A DNA stretch of 64,000 nt from Trichobilharzia szidati (Eukaryota > Platyhelminthes > Trematoda > Strigeidida > Schistosomatidae), in assembly GCA_944472155.2 (NCBI GenBank), contig OX235271.1, positions 22,203,710 to 22,267,709 on the forward strand. The letters run 5' to 3'. The position numbers were made by a program, and so were the translations under genes. Of this stretch, positions 58,101-64,000 are shown piece by piece. Within the stretch, counting starts at the first letter, position 1, and each line of letters opens with the position of its first letter. The notes below the pieces were generated by a model that searched no databases, had not been told where the DNA came from, and saw nothing but the letters and a program-made list of their open reading frames with translations.

Positions 58101-58754
58101 AAATTTCCAAACTGCATCGACAAAAGCGTTTGAAAGAAACCCACCGTTATTATTACTATTATTATTACCAGTAGGGTACAGCAGGTTGAAGATGAGGTAG
58201 TAACTCATTGAAGAAGACATTGCGAAATGGTCGCGCTATGTCGTGAATTGGCAGGAGTTAGAATTCATGGGCCATTAGATCGGGTCCCAGTGGCTCAGTG
58301 GTCTACGAGCTCGCCTTGTAACCAGAAGGTCCTGGGTTCGAATCCCGGTGGGCGCGTACTGCTGAAGAGTCCCAAACGAGGAGGAAACAGCTGTCCAGTA
58401 CTTCCAGGTTTTCCAGTGGTTCTCTAACTGATGTCAGCTCATGATGAAATCCTCCATGCAATTAAACAAAAATCCCTACCAAACCAATACTTGAAAATAT
58501 TATTATTATTGTCATTAAAAGTTATGTAATATTGAACTAGGAGTTAAAATCTTTTGTTCGCGTATAGGTATAAAAGGAGTAAGGTAATTAAGTTATTATT
58601 AAAATTATTATTATTATCACTATTAAAAGCTTACATTTTCATTGATATACTCAATTAATTTATCAGAGTGGAGTTCATCATTAATGTCACTACTGACAAA
58701 ATAATTAGTAGTAACATGAATAGTTGACAAAATAAGGCATATTGTTAAAAACAT
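39313..58754 (-). CDS. Catalytically dead cathepsin B homologue, gene 3 (complete, four exons)
   Basis: An antisense cathepsin B paralogue with exons 58754-58635, 55016-54780, 48058-47710 and 39635-39313. These sum to 1029 nt including the stop, giving 342 aa, the same as gene 2, with the same splice phases and no frameshift or internal stop. It keeps a hydrophobic leader, a propeptide, [11 protein letters not shown], the disulphide framework, Asn308 (SNSWNEDWG) and the C-terminal Glu. Its catalytic apparatus is replaced: Gln112 is Glu, Cys118 is Ser (SRCMSSY where gene 2 has SRCGSCW), His288 is Lys ([13 protein letters not shown]), the second occluding-loop His is Tyr (KCQHYARDG), and the free Cys at 329 is Ser. 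By family knowledge this cannot be a cysteine peptidase. Non-peptidase cathepsin B homologues are known in other schistosomes. Function is unknown; binding of inhibitor or substrate, or a decoy role, is inference. Its three introns (3.6, 6.7 and 8.1 kb) are full of transposons. Confidence 0.9.
39784..40520. other. Gene 3 intron 3, no feature seen
   Basis: Between exon 4 and the first PLE of the intron I see only AT-rich sequence with a short TA run near 40185. Confidence 0.35.
40520..41487 (-). mobile_element. PLE fragment split by a LINE (gene 3 intron 3)
   Basis: [33 protein letters not shown] (RT motif C), [20 protein letters not shown], the linker, then after frame breaks [19 protein letters not shown]. 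At 41488 the RT is cut by a CR1-like LINE end. Confidence 0.85.
41488..42000 (-). mobile_element. CR1-like LINE 3' end inserted in a PLE
   Basis: Minus strand: the C-terminus [18 protein letters not shown], then a 3' UTR with GAATTCC-like CTGAAAATTCC..GTACTGTTTTTGGAATAAAGC and an ATT tail at 41488-41520. 5' truncated at about 42000. Confidence 0.82.
42167..42210. repeat. (TA)n microsatellite
   Basis: About 20 TA units, at the left end of the PLE with inverted ends. Confidence 0.95.
42211..43132 (-). mobile_element. PLE fragment with ~100-bp inverted terminal repeats
   Basis: Minus strand: [47 protein letters not shown], a TGA, then [36 protein letters not shown] and a tail. The ends 42238-42346 and 43034-43130 are inverse copies (AAATTAATA, TCCTATGACA, TGTGTGTG, CAGATTGTTCGAAATGTGTT). 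Confidence 0.8.
43131..43192. repeat. (TC)n(TA)n microsatellite
   Basis: About ten TC units followed by TA units, at the right end of the same PLE. Confidence 0.95.
43345..43475 (+). repeat. Family C repeat fragment
   Basis: AGTTGAAGGCAATCGTCAGGAAGCCTTGAACC, TTTCGTGCTAGTTTGCAC, CAGTCAGCAAGG and GAACTCATGTCCCTTCTGAG match 47355-47480 closely. Confidence 0.65.
43494..43715 (-). mobile_element. SINE family B copy
   Basis: Reverse complement shows the tRNA-like head, GCTAGCAACCCCACCCTG, and the tail GAAACCGTATGTTCCACTTGG..AAGGAG. Confidence 0.78.
43987..44370 (-). mobile_element. CR1-like LINE 3' end
   Basis: The reverse complement matches 30390-30790 closely: the C-terminus [13 protein letters not shown] to RHSNK, the 3' UTR and ATT repeats. 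Strongly 5' truncated. Confidence 0.88.
44530..44685 (-). mobile_element. SINE family A, 3' half with hammerhead remnant
   Basis: Reverse complement: GTACTGATGAAGAGTCCCGAACTAGGACGAAACAGCCGTCCAGTACTCC. The first core base is A rather than C (ATGAAGA), so cleavage is doubtful. Confidence 0.75.
45185..46060 (+). mobile_element. PLE fragment with internal deletion
   Basis: [14 protein letters not shown] (motif B, stop after it), [14 protein letters not shown] (motif C), then [40 protein letters not shown]. The frame jumps from the linker straight to [14 protein letters not shown], so the GIY-YIG start is deleted. Confidence 0.83.
46070..47130. other. Gene 3 intron 3, no feature seen
   Basis: Only microsatellites: a TTTC run near 46856-46870 and a (CA)n run near 46972-46990. 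Confidence 0.4.
47135..47665 (+). mobile_element. PLE C-terminus and tail, with inserted family C repeat
   Basis: [28 protein letters not shown], then the tail shared with 2840-3070. A 165-bp insert at 47347-47511 is flanked by the repeat GAACTGTAAT. Ends close to gene 3 exon 3. Confidence 0.8.
47710..48058 (-). CDS. Gene 3 exon 3 (modified occluding loop)
   Basis: The acceptor is tatttttag before GCATTAGT and the donor is TACG before gtaaga. At 349 nt it is exactly as long as gene 2 exon 3. It encodes [13 protein letters not shown] to EDDKNYG. The occluding loop reads KCQHYARDG instead of KCEHHTKG. Confidence 0.92.
48140..48165. repeat. (AATG)n microsatellite
   Basis: Four to five tandem AATG units (AATGAATGAATGAATG) beside a PLE fragment. 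Confidence 0.7.
48166..48870 (+). mobile_element. Decayed PLE (linker and GIY-YIG), gene 3 intron 2
   Basis: [15 protein letters not shown] in pieces, [48 protein letters not shown], and a degraded C-terminus [16 protein letters not shown]. Family shared with 24430-24815 and 15625-15833. Confidence 0.72.
48870..50030. other. Gene 3 intron 2, no gene seen
   Basis: AT-rich; possibly the PLE 3' UTR for the first few hundred bases. Open frames on both strands look random. Confidence 0.35.
50035..50855 (+). mobile_element. RTE copy with RT deleted
   Basis: The endonuclease end ([34 protein letters not shown]), then EKHWNSLK and [10 protein letters not shown], a stop, and at about 50490 a jump to the C-terminal end ([15 protein letters not shown]). 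The RT core is missing. The tail is CTGAAGCCCTATGTTCCTCTAGGAACTAAAGGAAACAATAATGAT. Confidence 0.85.
51105..51600. repeat. Dispersed repeat, copy 2 (matches 25845-26265)
   Basis: Same order of blocks as copy 1, but split by a 124-bp PLE-end insert at 51278-51401. Confidence 0.7.
51278..51401 (+). mobile_element. Solo PLE end with 13-bp target duplication
   Basis: Flanked by TCTCCATCATAAT at 51265-51277 and 51402-51414. The insert contains GTGCTCGAAACGTCATCAGT and the CACAGTGCACAAGTTTTA end that also follows the PLE tail at 800-930. Copy 1 of the host repeat has no insert here. Confidence 0.75.
51634..52212. repeat. Composite SINE unit, left copy of an inverted pair
   Basis: Two family A SINEs joined head-to-head around a shared head region (GAATTGTCAG.., GGGGTGCAGCGAG.. 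in reverse). The whole 0.58-kb unit is repeated inverted at 54080-54661. The ribozyme core is altered to CTAGGCTGGCGCAACAG. Confidence 0.85.
52425..52535 (-). mobile_element. SINE family B, 3' half
   Basis: Reverse complement of the CTAGC..GAAACTTCAAAC..GAAACCCTATGTTCCACTCGGAACTCAAAGGAA tail, truncated at the head. It is joined to a PLE at 52535. Confidence 0.65.
52536..52915 (+). mobile_element. Decayed PLE GIY-YIG domain
   Basis: [17 protein letters not shown], a stop, [39 protein letters not shown] and [20 protein letters not shown]. It is a degraded copy of the element at 62193-63570. Its tail resumes at 53395. Confidence 0.8.
53155..53380 (-). mobile_element. SINE family B copy
   Basis: Reverse complement shows head, GCGAGGTGAAGGAG, GCTAGCAACCCCATCCCGTG and the tail GAAGCCCTATGTTCCACTGGGAAC. 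Both sides carry TA microsatellites, so it probably entered a TA run. Confidence 0.82.
53395..53620 (+). repeat. PLE tail belonging to the 52536 copy
   Basis: CTGACTATTGTT.CATC, TTTGCCTTTACTGGCTATTGTA and GAAGAAGAATTTATTGAAAAC match 63350-63570 in order. Confidence 0.72.
54080..54661. repeat. Composite SINE unit, right copy of an inverted pair
   Basis: Inverse of 51634-52212 over its whole length with scattered substitutions. It ends about 120 bp from gene 3 exon 2. Confidence 0.85.
54780..55016 (-). CDS. Gene 3 exon 2 (propeptide; catalytic Cys replaced by Ser)
   Basis: The acceptor is tttttttag before TCATTATC and the donor is AGTTAT before gtaagt. The 79 codons include [15 protein letters not shown] and [11 protein letters not shown]. 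The catalytic position is codon AGT at 54785-54783, one base away from a Cys codon (TGT). The oxyanion-hole Gln is Glu. Confidence 0.9.
55180..56280 (-). mobile_element. PLE of the family with [10 protein letters not shown] domain
   Basis: From right to left: [59 protein letters not shown], then [39 protein letters not shown] and [20 protein letters not shown] (GIY-YIG start with Val). The tail to 55180 recurs at 60225-60365. It is in gene 3 intron 1. Confidence 0.82.
56587..56805 (-). mobile_element. SINE family B copy
   Basis: Reverse complement shows a B-box-like GGGGTTCGATCTCC, CTCGGTAAGCCAGTGATAAG, and the tail AAGCCCTATGTTCCACTGGGAACGTAAAGGAAT. Confidence 0.82.
56995..58170 (+). mobile_element. 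CR1-like LINE 3' part, with a 416-bp insert
   Basis: Frames match the element at 32457-35770: [24 protein letters not shown], [34 protein letters not shown], then after the insert [15 protein letters not shown] and a 3' UTR ending in ATT repeats at 58140-58170. In gene 3 intron 1. Confidence 0.82.
57394..57809. other. Unidentified insertion with 9-bp target duplication
   Basis: ACCATATTT at 57385-57393 and 57810-57818 flanks 416 bp that split the LINE between the codons of IPYL and ALILCDE. I see no terminal inverted repeat, coding sequence or match elsewhere in the window. Confidence 0.6.
58175..58500 (+). mobile_element. SINE family A, best full-length copy
   Basis: Head with A-box-like TGGCTCAGTGGTCTACGAG and B-box-like GGTTCGAATCCC, a hammerhead core, CTCTAACTGATGTCAGCTC, and the tail CCAAACAAAAATCCC-type AATCCCTACCAAACCAATACTTG. 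Pol III head plus hammerhead is the Sm-alpha plan of schistosomes. It lies about 130 bp downstream (on the map, left) of gene 3 exon 1. Confidence 0.85.
58356..58401 (+). ncRNA. Hammerhead ribozyme in SINE family A
   Basis: Stem I GTACTG (58356-58361) with CAGTAC (58396-58401), core CTGAAGA (58362-58368), stem II GTCC with GGAG (one mismatch), GAAA (58384-58387), minimal stem III ACAG/CTGT, and cleavage predicted after C58395. Activity untested; the stem II mismatch may weaken it. Confidence 0.6.
58635..58754 (-). CDS. Gene 3 exon 1 (signal peptide)
   Basis: Too short for ordinary ORF calling. Reading the minus strand from the ATG at 58754-58752 gives 40 codons: a hydrophobic leader ([19 protein letters not shown]), then [10 protein letters not shown], followed by donor gtaagc. 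EYINEN aligns with AYINQH of gene 2 exon 1, and the phase-0 join to exon 2 matches. Upstream is a (TA)n run that could serve as a TATA element, but it is low complexity. Confidence 0.82.
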
Positions 58755-59089
58755 AGTTCTAAAGTCTATCTTCTTTTTAATAATTATATATATATATATA
58801 TCTTTTGGAAAAACAAATTAAACATTGAATATGTTCAATATTTAAAACTTTTAAAAAAGTAGATAATAATAGTGTTTATTTACACAACACTTTATCACTT
58901 ATTATTTGAGTGAAACAAAGTGCATGTTTTACAAAACATTAAACATTTTTAATTCATAAGTTATATTCTGTAATGAAATAATTGTTTAAAGTTAATCTGT
59001 TTGTGAAATGTACAAAGCTCAAAATTGTACATTCACAAATTCTGAATAACACTTCATTGCTTATTGTTAACTGACGATACAGAAACCGC

Positions 59090-59330
59090 TAATGGCATAG
59101 CTGTAAATTGCTCGCCAACCACGCCTCATGTGGTTCGGGGTTCGATCCCCGGCCGCAGACTCACTCCTTTATCTCTCTGAGCCGGTAATAAGACTGGCGA
59201 AGAGGAAAGGTTTGATATGAGGCCGGCAACCCTATCCCATATAAAATAAACACCACTGCTACCAAAACTTCAAAGCTGTCGCTTGAAGGCCTATGTTCCA
59301 CTCGGAACATAAAGGAATAAATAAAAACGA
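59090..59330 (+). mobile_element. SINE family B copy
   Basis: GGGGTTCGATCCCC (B box), TCTGAGCCGGTAATAAGACTG, GGCCGGCAACCCTATCCCAT and the tail GAAGGCCTATGTTCCACTCGGAACATAAAGGAATAAATAAA. Confidence 0.83.
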
Positions 59331-59649
59331 TAAACAAGAAATGAGAAGGCATAACTGGTAGGACAGCTTCAAGAACTTAGATTTCATGGATTATTAGATC
59401 CTAACACGATAGTGGACAGTAAAAGTGATCAACCTATAACTTAAGAGTTCTGAGTTACATGCCTAGTGGGGTTATATGTGTGTTCTGTTACAAAATGTCA
59501 AAATAAAAGAAAACAAATCTTCATTTTTCAATATTTATCTAATTAAGATAAGTTTGTGACAAAGTATGTTTATCCCAATAAACATATCTTTTGAAAAATG
59601 GAATAAATGTTTAAAATTCATCTAGATTTTAAAAAAAACAGTTTTATTT

Positions 59650-59955
59650 TTATTATTCCCTTGGGTTTCGAGTGGAACACACGGCTCCAGCAACATATCT
59701 CCATTTCGTTCTGTTTTCTTCTGTCCTCTTCAGATTGGTAAAGGATTGTGCATAATCTCTTACCTCCTCCCCATTATACGATCCCCTCCATGTCACCTTC
59801 GAACCAACGCCCCGATCGTCGTTTCCCATTGGTGTTCCACTTGAACAGTGGCCTGGTGCGCGATATCATACGATGGACTCCTCAAAGTGTGCCTGCTCCA
59901 TCTCCTTCTCCATATTTGTTGAGCAATCGGTTCTTGGTTGGTTTATTGACAGATA
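59650..59955 (-). mobile_element. RTE 3' end fragment
   Basis: The reverse complement shows the RTE tail (GGAGCCGTGTGTTCCACTCGAAACCCAAGGGAATAATAA) and C-terminal code like NQPTKNRLLNKYGEGDGAG, as at 35790-36105. Confidence 0.8.
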
Positions 59956-60224
59956 ATTGCCCGAAAATAAGTGACAATTCAACAAAGGAAATCTTATCTA
60001 TCGAAGGAATCATCTTCAGAGACTGTACTGTACAATCGTATTTACATTTACCAAAAAATGTATGCTAGCCTATTATTCAGTAATAAGGGGGTTGAAATAA
60101 TTGATATAATTACTCAGAAGTGGCTTTAGAAGTAAAAATAATAGCTGTAAATTACGTAGTACTCAGTGGCACAAAGGAAGAAAGCGTTAGAAACTTGATC
60201 AAGTTAAAAAATTCAGTAAATTAT

Positions 60225-60365
60225 AATTGTTTCAACAGTTTGTATATGGTGATAAGTTTTTGTTTTTTGGTCATATTTCGAGCAAAATTACTGCCTCTGA
60301 CCACACCAACTGTTGGAATTGTTTGGTTTTTGATTCACACTGTTGTGATCCTTACTCATATACAT
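60225..60365 (-). repeat. PLE tail fragment (55180 family)
   Basis: GGTGATAAGTTTTTGTTTT, CATATTTCGAGCAAAATTACTG, CACCAACTGTTGGAATTGTTT and CACACTGTTGTGAT match 55170-55290. It ends in a TA run. Confidence 0.7.
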
Positions 60366-60369
60366 ATAT

Positions 60370-60862
60370 ATATATATTATTACTCCCTTTAATTCCTAGA
60401 GGAACATAGGGCTTCAGCCGTGCGTCTCCATTGCTTTCGGTTCTCTGCTAGAGTCTTCACCTGGCTCCAAGTCTGCCCACATGTTTTCATCTCCTCTTCA
60501 CATGACCTACTCTAAGTCACCCTTGCACTGATGACCAACTCGCCACTTCCCTTTCGGGTTCCACTCCAGCAATGGCTTGTCTAGTGGTGTCACTTGATGG
60601 TTTCCTCAGAGTGTGGCCAGCCAATCCATCTCCATTTCCTCCTGAGTATTTGTTTCACAATCGGTTCCTGGTTGGTTCGCTCATTGCCAGAGATCTCTGT
60701 TGCTGATCTTTTCTAGCCGGCCATTTGATCTTGAGTATTGAGCGAAGACAACTGTTAATGAAGGTCTGTAGTTTGGTTGAGATGCTCTTTATGACGCGCA
60801 GTGCAAGTCTCTGATCCGTATAGTAGCACTGACTTCACATTCCAGTTGAAAACCCGGGCCTT
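60370..60862 (-). mobile_element. RTE C-terminal and 3' end fragment
   Basis: Reverse complement: NVKSVLLYGSET-like region, LQTFINSCLRSILKIKWPA-like code, NQPGTDCETNTQEEMEMDW, and the tail CTGAAGCCCTATGTTCCTCTAGGAATTAAAGGGAGTAATAATA. Confidence 0.82.
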
Positions 60863-60887
60863 ATTTTTCATATATATATGTATATAC

Positions 60888-61180
60888 TATATCAACAGAA
60901 CATTAGATACAATACTCTATAACATGCTAAAATTGTCAAACTGAATCGGCAATACTGTTTAAAACAAACTCACTGTTGTTATTATTATTATATTTAATAT
61001 TATCAATTCGTGCTTCGAATATTTTTCACTTTATATCGTAAACGTGGACAAATTCCTCTGGTTAATTTTTAATTTTATTTATATTTTAAGTAAATCAGAT
61101 GCAATATTGTGACAAATGCTGAGAATTCCATTCTGTATTATAAGTACTGTTTTTGGAATAAAGTAGCTTATTATTATTAA
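60888..61180 (+). mobile_element. CR1-like LINE 3' UTR fragment
   Basis: AACAGAACATTAGATACAAT.CTCTATAACATGCTAAAAT, GTGGACAAATTCCTC, GCAATATTGTGACAAATGCTGAGAATTCC and GTACTGTTTTTGGAATAAAGTA match the reverse of 32470-32740. Confidence 0.8.
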
Positions 61181-62190
61181 TTAAAATAAACTCAACCAAT
61201 ATGGAAAAATTTGTATTTTCAAATTTTATATATGCTGATGTGTGCGCAGGATAACCTTGCTGAAAAACTCTGAAATTCAATATGGAGAAGTTAACTCATC
61301 TCTGATCTAGTGCGTATTTCATGCTAAGTAACTTTCTCCTATTCTTGTTTTGTTCTCTGAATCGGGTGGTTTAATCACGAAACTTTCATTGTTCCCGCAG
61401 ACAACAACTTCAGCACTAACTTCACAACTGAATTACCTACCTCAGAGAACATCATAAAACTAAAAGCATATATCAATAAGCTACAAGTCTTTTCCATCAT
61501 TTAAAAGTTGTCCTCGAAGTCATAGAGCAGTCCACCTTCTGATGTTTTCATAGCTCAATGAAGCACACGGTATTCAGTTGAACTATTTCAATTTAAATCA
61601 ATGTCATTAGAGTAGTGACATCCTTCCTATTCTACTCCGTAATTCCAAAAACTAAATTGTAACACTATTAAGTTGATACCAAGGTTAAATATTCTTTGCT
61701 TTGCTGCTTACACAATATGCACAATTTTCACTGTAGTTTATGGCATCATATTTACACTTTATCAAGGAGTTTAAAGTAAAACAACCATCTCCAGTAGATC
61801 ATGTGACACAGTGATGTTACATCTGAGGAATAAAATAATCCACAATGGTGTTTTTCTTTGGTCTCACAGAAATCCTCAACGATAGGGGTACAAAACAATT
61901 AAAAATGTCCATGAGTACATTTAGAGACCAGCGGATATAGCTGAATGATTATAACAACACAAACTAAAGAAAATAAGATGCAGCATTGTCTCGGATAGAA
62001 ATTCAGGTAGTCCAGAGATTCAAGCAAGCCGCCAAGATTTAGATAGAGCAAAGTCACAGTTTCAAGAATTTTGAACAGTTTATTCGACTTCCGAAGTGTT
62101 TGCAGTGGCGAATGCACAAGTCTGTTTGTATGATTGACGACTTATTCAGATGAACAAAGCATATATGATGAGAGACATTTTAAGCTACAA
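61180..62190. other. No gene seen
   Basis: AT-rich sequence before the last PLE. Open frames look random. Confidence 0.4.
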
Positions 62191-62192
62191 AT

Positions 62193-63570
62193 ATGTCATT
62201 TTCAGACATACTGCATTCAGAGGAATGCATTAAGGAAGAAATGCATAAACTGAAACTCACACAGCAAGAAAATGGATATCCACAGAGCTTCCTAAAAAAG
62301 TATATGTCAATACCTACAGACAAAGTAAAGGTGGATACCGTTGACAAGAAACCTTTGTATCTTAAGTTAAGTTACAAAGGGGTAATTGCAGCTGACATTC
62401 TGAAATGTCGACTTAATAGAGCAGTAGATAGAACATTTCCTGCTGCTAAACTGGTACTCAACTTCTCAACTAAACCAGTACTCACACAGCAAGTAAAGGA
62501 TAAATTACCAAAGATGGCCTCATCAATGTGTATCTATGAATTCAACTGCTCATGTGGAGCTAGTTACATTGGCCGTACTCAGAGGGCTTTATCCATGCGC
62601 GCGCGTGAACATGTACCTGTATGGTTGAGTAAAGGAGTAACCAAATGTGTAAATAGTGCAGTCTTAGCCCACTTGGTAGATACGGGACACCCGATAAAAC
62701 TTGACCAGGCGTTCTCAGTTATTTACCGCGTTCCTAGTAATTTATCTAGAGGAGCTCGACTGCGTCTTCTATCAGTAGCTGAAGCGGTGGCAATTAATAC
62801 CAGAAGACCATCTCTTTGCATACAGAAGAAGTATGTTCAACCACTATGTTTACCTTGGCCTACAATAAAGCCAACAAATCCTCCATTAACACTATAAACT
62901 CCTTTCACAATTTTCTTTTCTTTTCTTCTTCTTATATTCCTCTGTTTCATTGACAATTGTTCATTTTCGACTTTTATGATTTCATGACCTTCCTTATGAT
63001 TTTATTACCTCGGGTTTAAGTAGTGCTTTTCTAATTTGCTATCGTATTTACAAAATCCTGTTCATTCCACTTCATTATATTCATTATTATTATTTGACAA
63101 TCATTCACCAATAGTCCTTGTAATTCTACACCATATCATCGTTATTATTTGACAATCATTCTTATTGTTGTTATTTTCAACCTTGAACTTATGTCTAGTC
63201 CGCCCCATTCGTTGGTTTATTTTCATATTGTCTCACACACCTTGATTACACACACTCGCGAAACCTGTCTTTTTCTGTTGACTATATTTATATATATACA
63301 CACATCATTAAATTAAATAACTTCATCTCATTTTGTCCCATGTTCTCATTGACCATGCATATTAAAAAACTATCTGACTATTGTTCCATCTCATATTATA
63401 CTTGTTCCACAATACACTTTCTGATATGATTCTAATTTGCCTTTACTGGCTATTGTATGCTTAAATTAATGGATTTATAATTGTAGAACCTGAAGAAGAA
63501 TTTATTGAAAACAATTGTTCGCTCTAAATATTTTGTTCTGAATAAATTATGGGAATATTCAATTTACTAC
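62193..63570 (+). mobile_element. PLE 3' part with intact GIY-YIG frame
   Basis: An uninterrupted 234-aa frame (62193-62897): linker NGYPQSFLKKYM, KKPLYLKLSYKGVIAADILK, FPAAKLVLNFSTKPVLTQQV, GIY-YIG core [64 protein letters not shown]. The RT is missing. The tail to 63570 includes GAACCTGAAGAAGAATTTATTG. It is the best preserved GIY-YIG domain in the window. Confidence 0.87.
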
Positions 63571-63694
63571 GTTATTTATCAAGAAAGTAAAATAGATGAA
63601 TAATCCTAAAAGCCAATCTAATCTGAGCCTGCAAACTAATTGTCCTTATACACAAGGATATAAAGGTTGATCCGAATCTTTTATTTTAGTAGTA

Positions 63695-63930
63695 TTTCTC
63701 ATAGTTTTCAAGCGTTATTTTGTAGGGATTGGGTCAATTTCAAGTCTGATCACGGATTGATATCAGTTAGACAACTAGTGGATATCAGAGAGTACTGCAC
63801 ACTTATTTCGTCCCATTTTGAGACTCTTCAAGTTATGAATTCGATCCTCGGCAGCGTGATGGGTGTTTACTGATGAAGAGTCCCAATCAAAATTGAATGA
63901 GTTATCTAGTACTCCTTGATTTCTTATAGT
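63695..63930 (+). mobile_element. Degenerate SINE family A
   Basis: Reverse 3' end pieces (TTTGTAGGGATTGGGTC, GATCACGGATTGATATCAGTTAGAC) and forward pieces (GTGTTTACTGATGAAGAGTCCCAATC, CTAGTACTCCTTGAT) suggest another head-to-head copy, much decayed. Confidence 0.5.
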
Positions 63931-64000
63931 ATTATAATGTCCTTGGGTAATTTCTGCTTCTGTACACCATCACTAAATCTACTGTTACCCTTGTGTTATT

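Noticed and set aside
58290..58350. Possible tRNA gene (A and B box-like sequences)
   Set aside because: The sequence lacks a full cloverleaf and is the head of a repeated SINE with a hammerhead core.
39313..58754. Gene 3 as an ordinary pseudogene
   Set aside because: All four exons are open, splice sites are canonical and phases are conserved; only active-site residues are changed. Pseudogenisation without any frame damage is less likely, though not excluded.

Overview
The window looks like nuclear DNA of a schistosome-type blood fluke. It is AT-rich, it carries spliced genes for the gut cathepsin B1 family, and it is saturated with transposable elements typical of schistosomes: Penelope-like elements (PLEs) with GIY-YIG endonuclease domains, RTE-type and CR1-type LINEs, and Sm-alpha-like SINEs carrying hammerhead ribozyme cores. 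I cannot decide between Schistosoma and a bird schistosome such as Trichobilharzia.

The host genes form a cathepsin B cluster of three paralogues that share one four-exon plan. Gene 1 (+, about 1.2-3.9 kb) is cut by the left edge, so only exons 3 and 4 are present. Gene 2 (+, 8085-14491) is complete, with a TATA box, four exons, 342 aa, an intact Cys/His/Asn triad and a polyA signal. Gene 3 (-, 58754 to 39313) is also complete, has the same splice phases and the same 342-aa length, and is open throughout. In gene 3 the catalytic Cys is Ser, the catalytic His is Lys, the oxyanion-hole Gln is Glu, and the second occluding-loop His is Tyr. It therefore reads as an intact but catalytically dead cathepsin B homologue, and it is the most interesting item here.

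Mobile DNA fills the rest. 0-8 kb: PLE fragments around and between gene 1 exons. 8-14.5 kb: gene 2, with only small SINE and PLE pieces in its introns. 15.6-25.6 kb: a PLE complex holding a 1.34-kb inverted repeat pair, a near-perfect 794-bp-arm palindrome, and a 64-bp-arm fold-back around a hammerhead core. 26.3-31.2 kb: an almost full-length but broken RTE LINE with a 5'-truncated CR1-like LINE nested in it. 32.2-36.1 kb: a second RTE fragment split by a near full-length antisense CR1-like LINE. 37.6-58.8 kb: gene 3, whose introns (about 18.4 kb in total) are packed with PLEs, LINE 3' ends and SINEs. 59-64 kb: LINE and SINE fragments and one PLE copy with an open GIY-YIG reading frame.

Two SINE-like families recur. 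One has a Pol III-type head and a hammerhead core, as in Sm-alpha. The other has a tRNA-like head, a middle resembling the 5' end of the local RTE LINE, and a tail like the RTE 3' end, which suggests it is moved by RTE machinery. No rRNA, true tRNA or CRISPR features were found.
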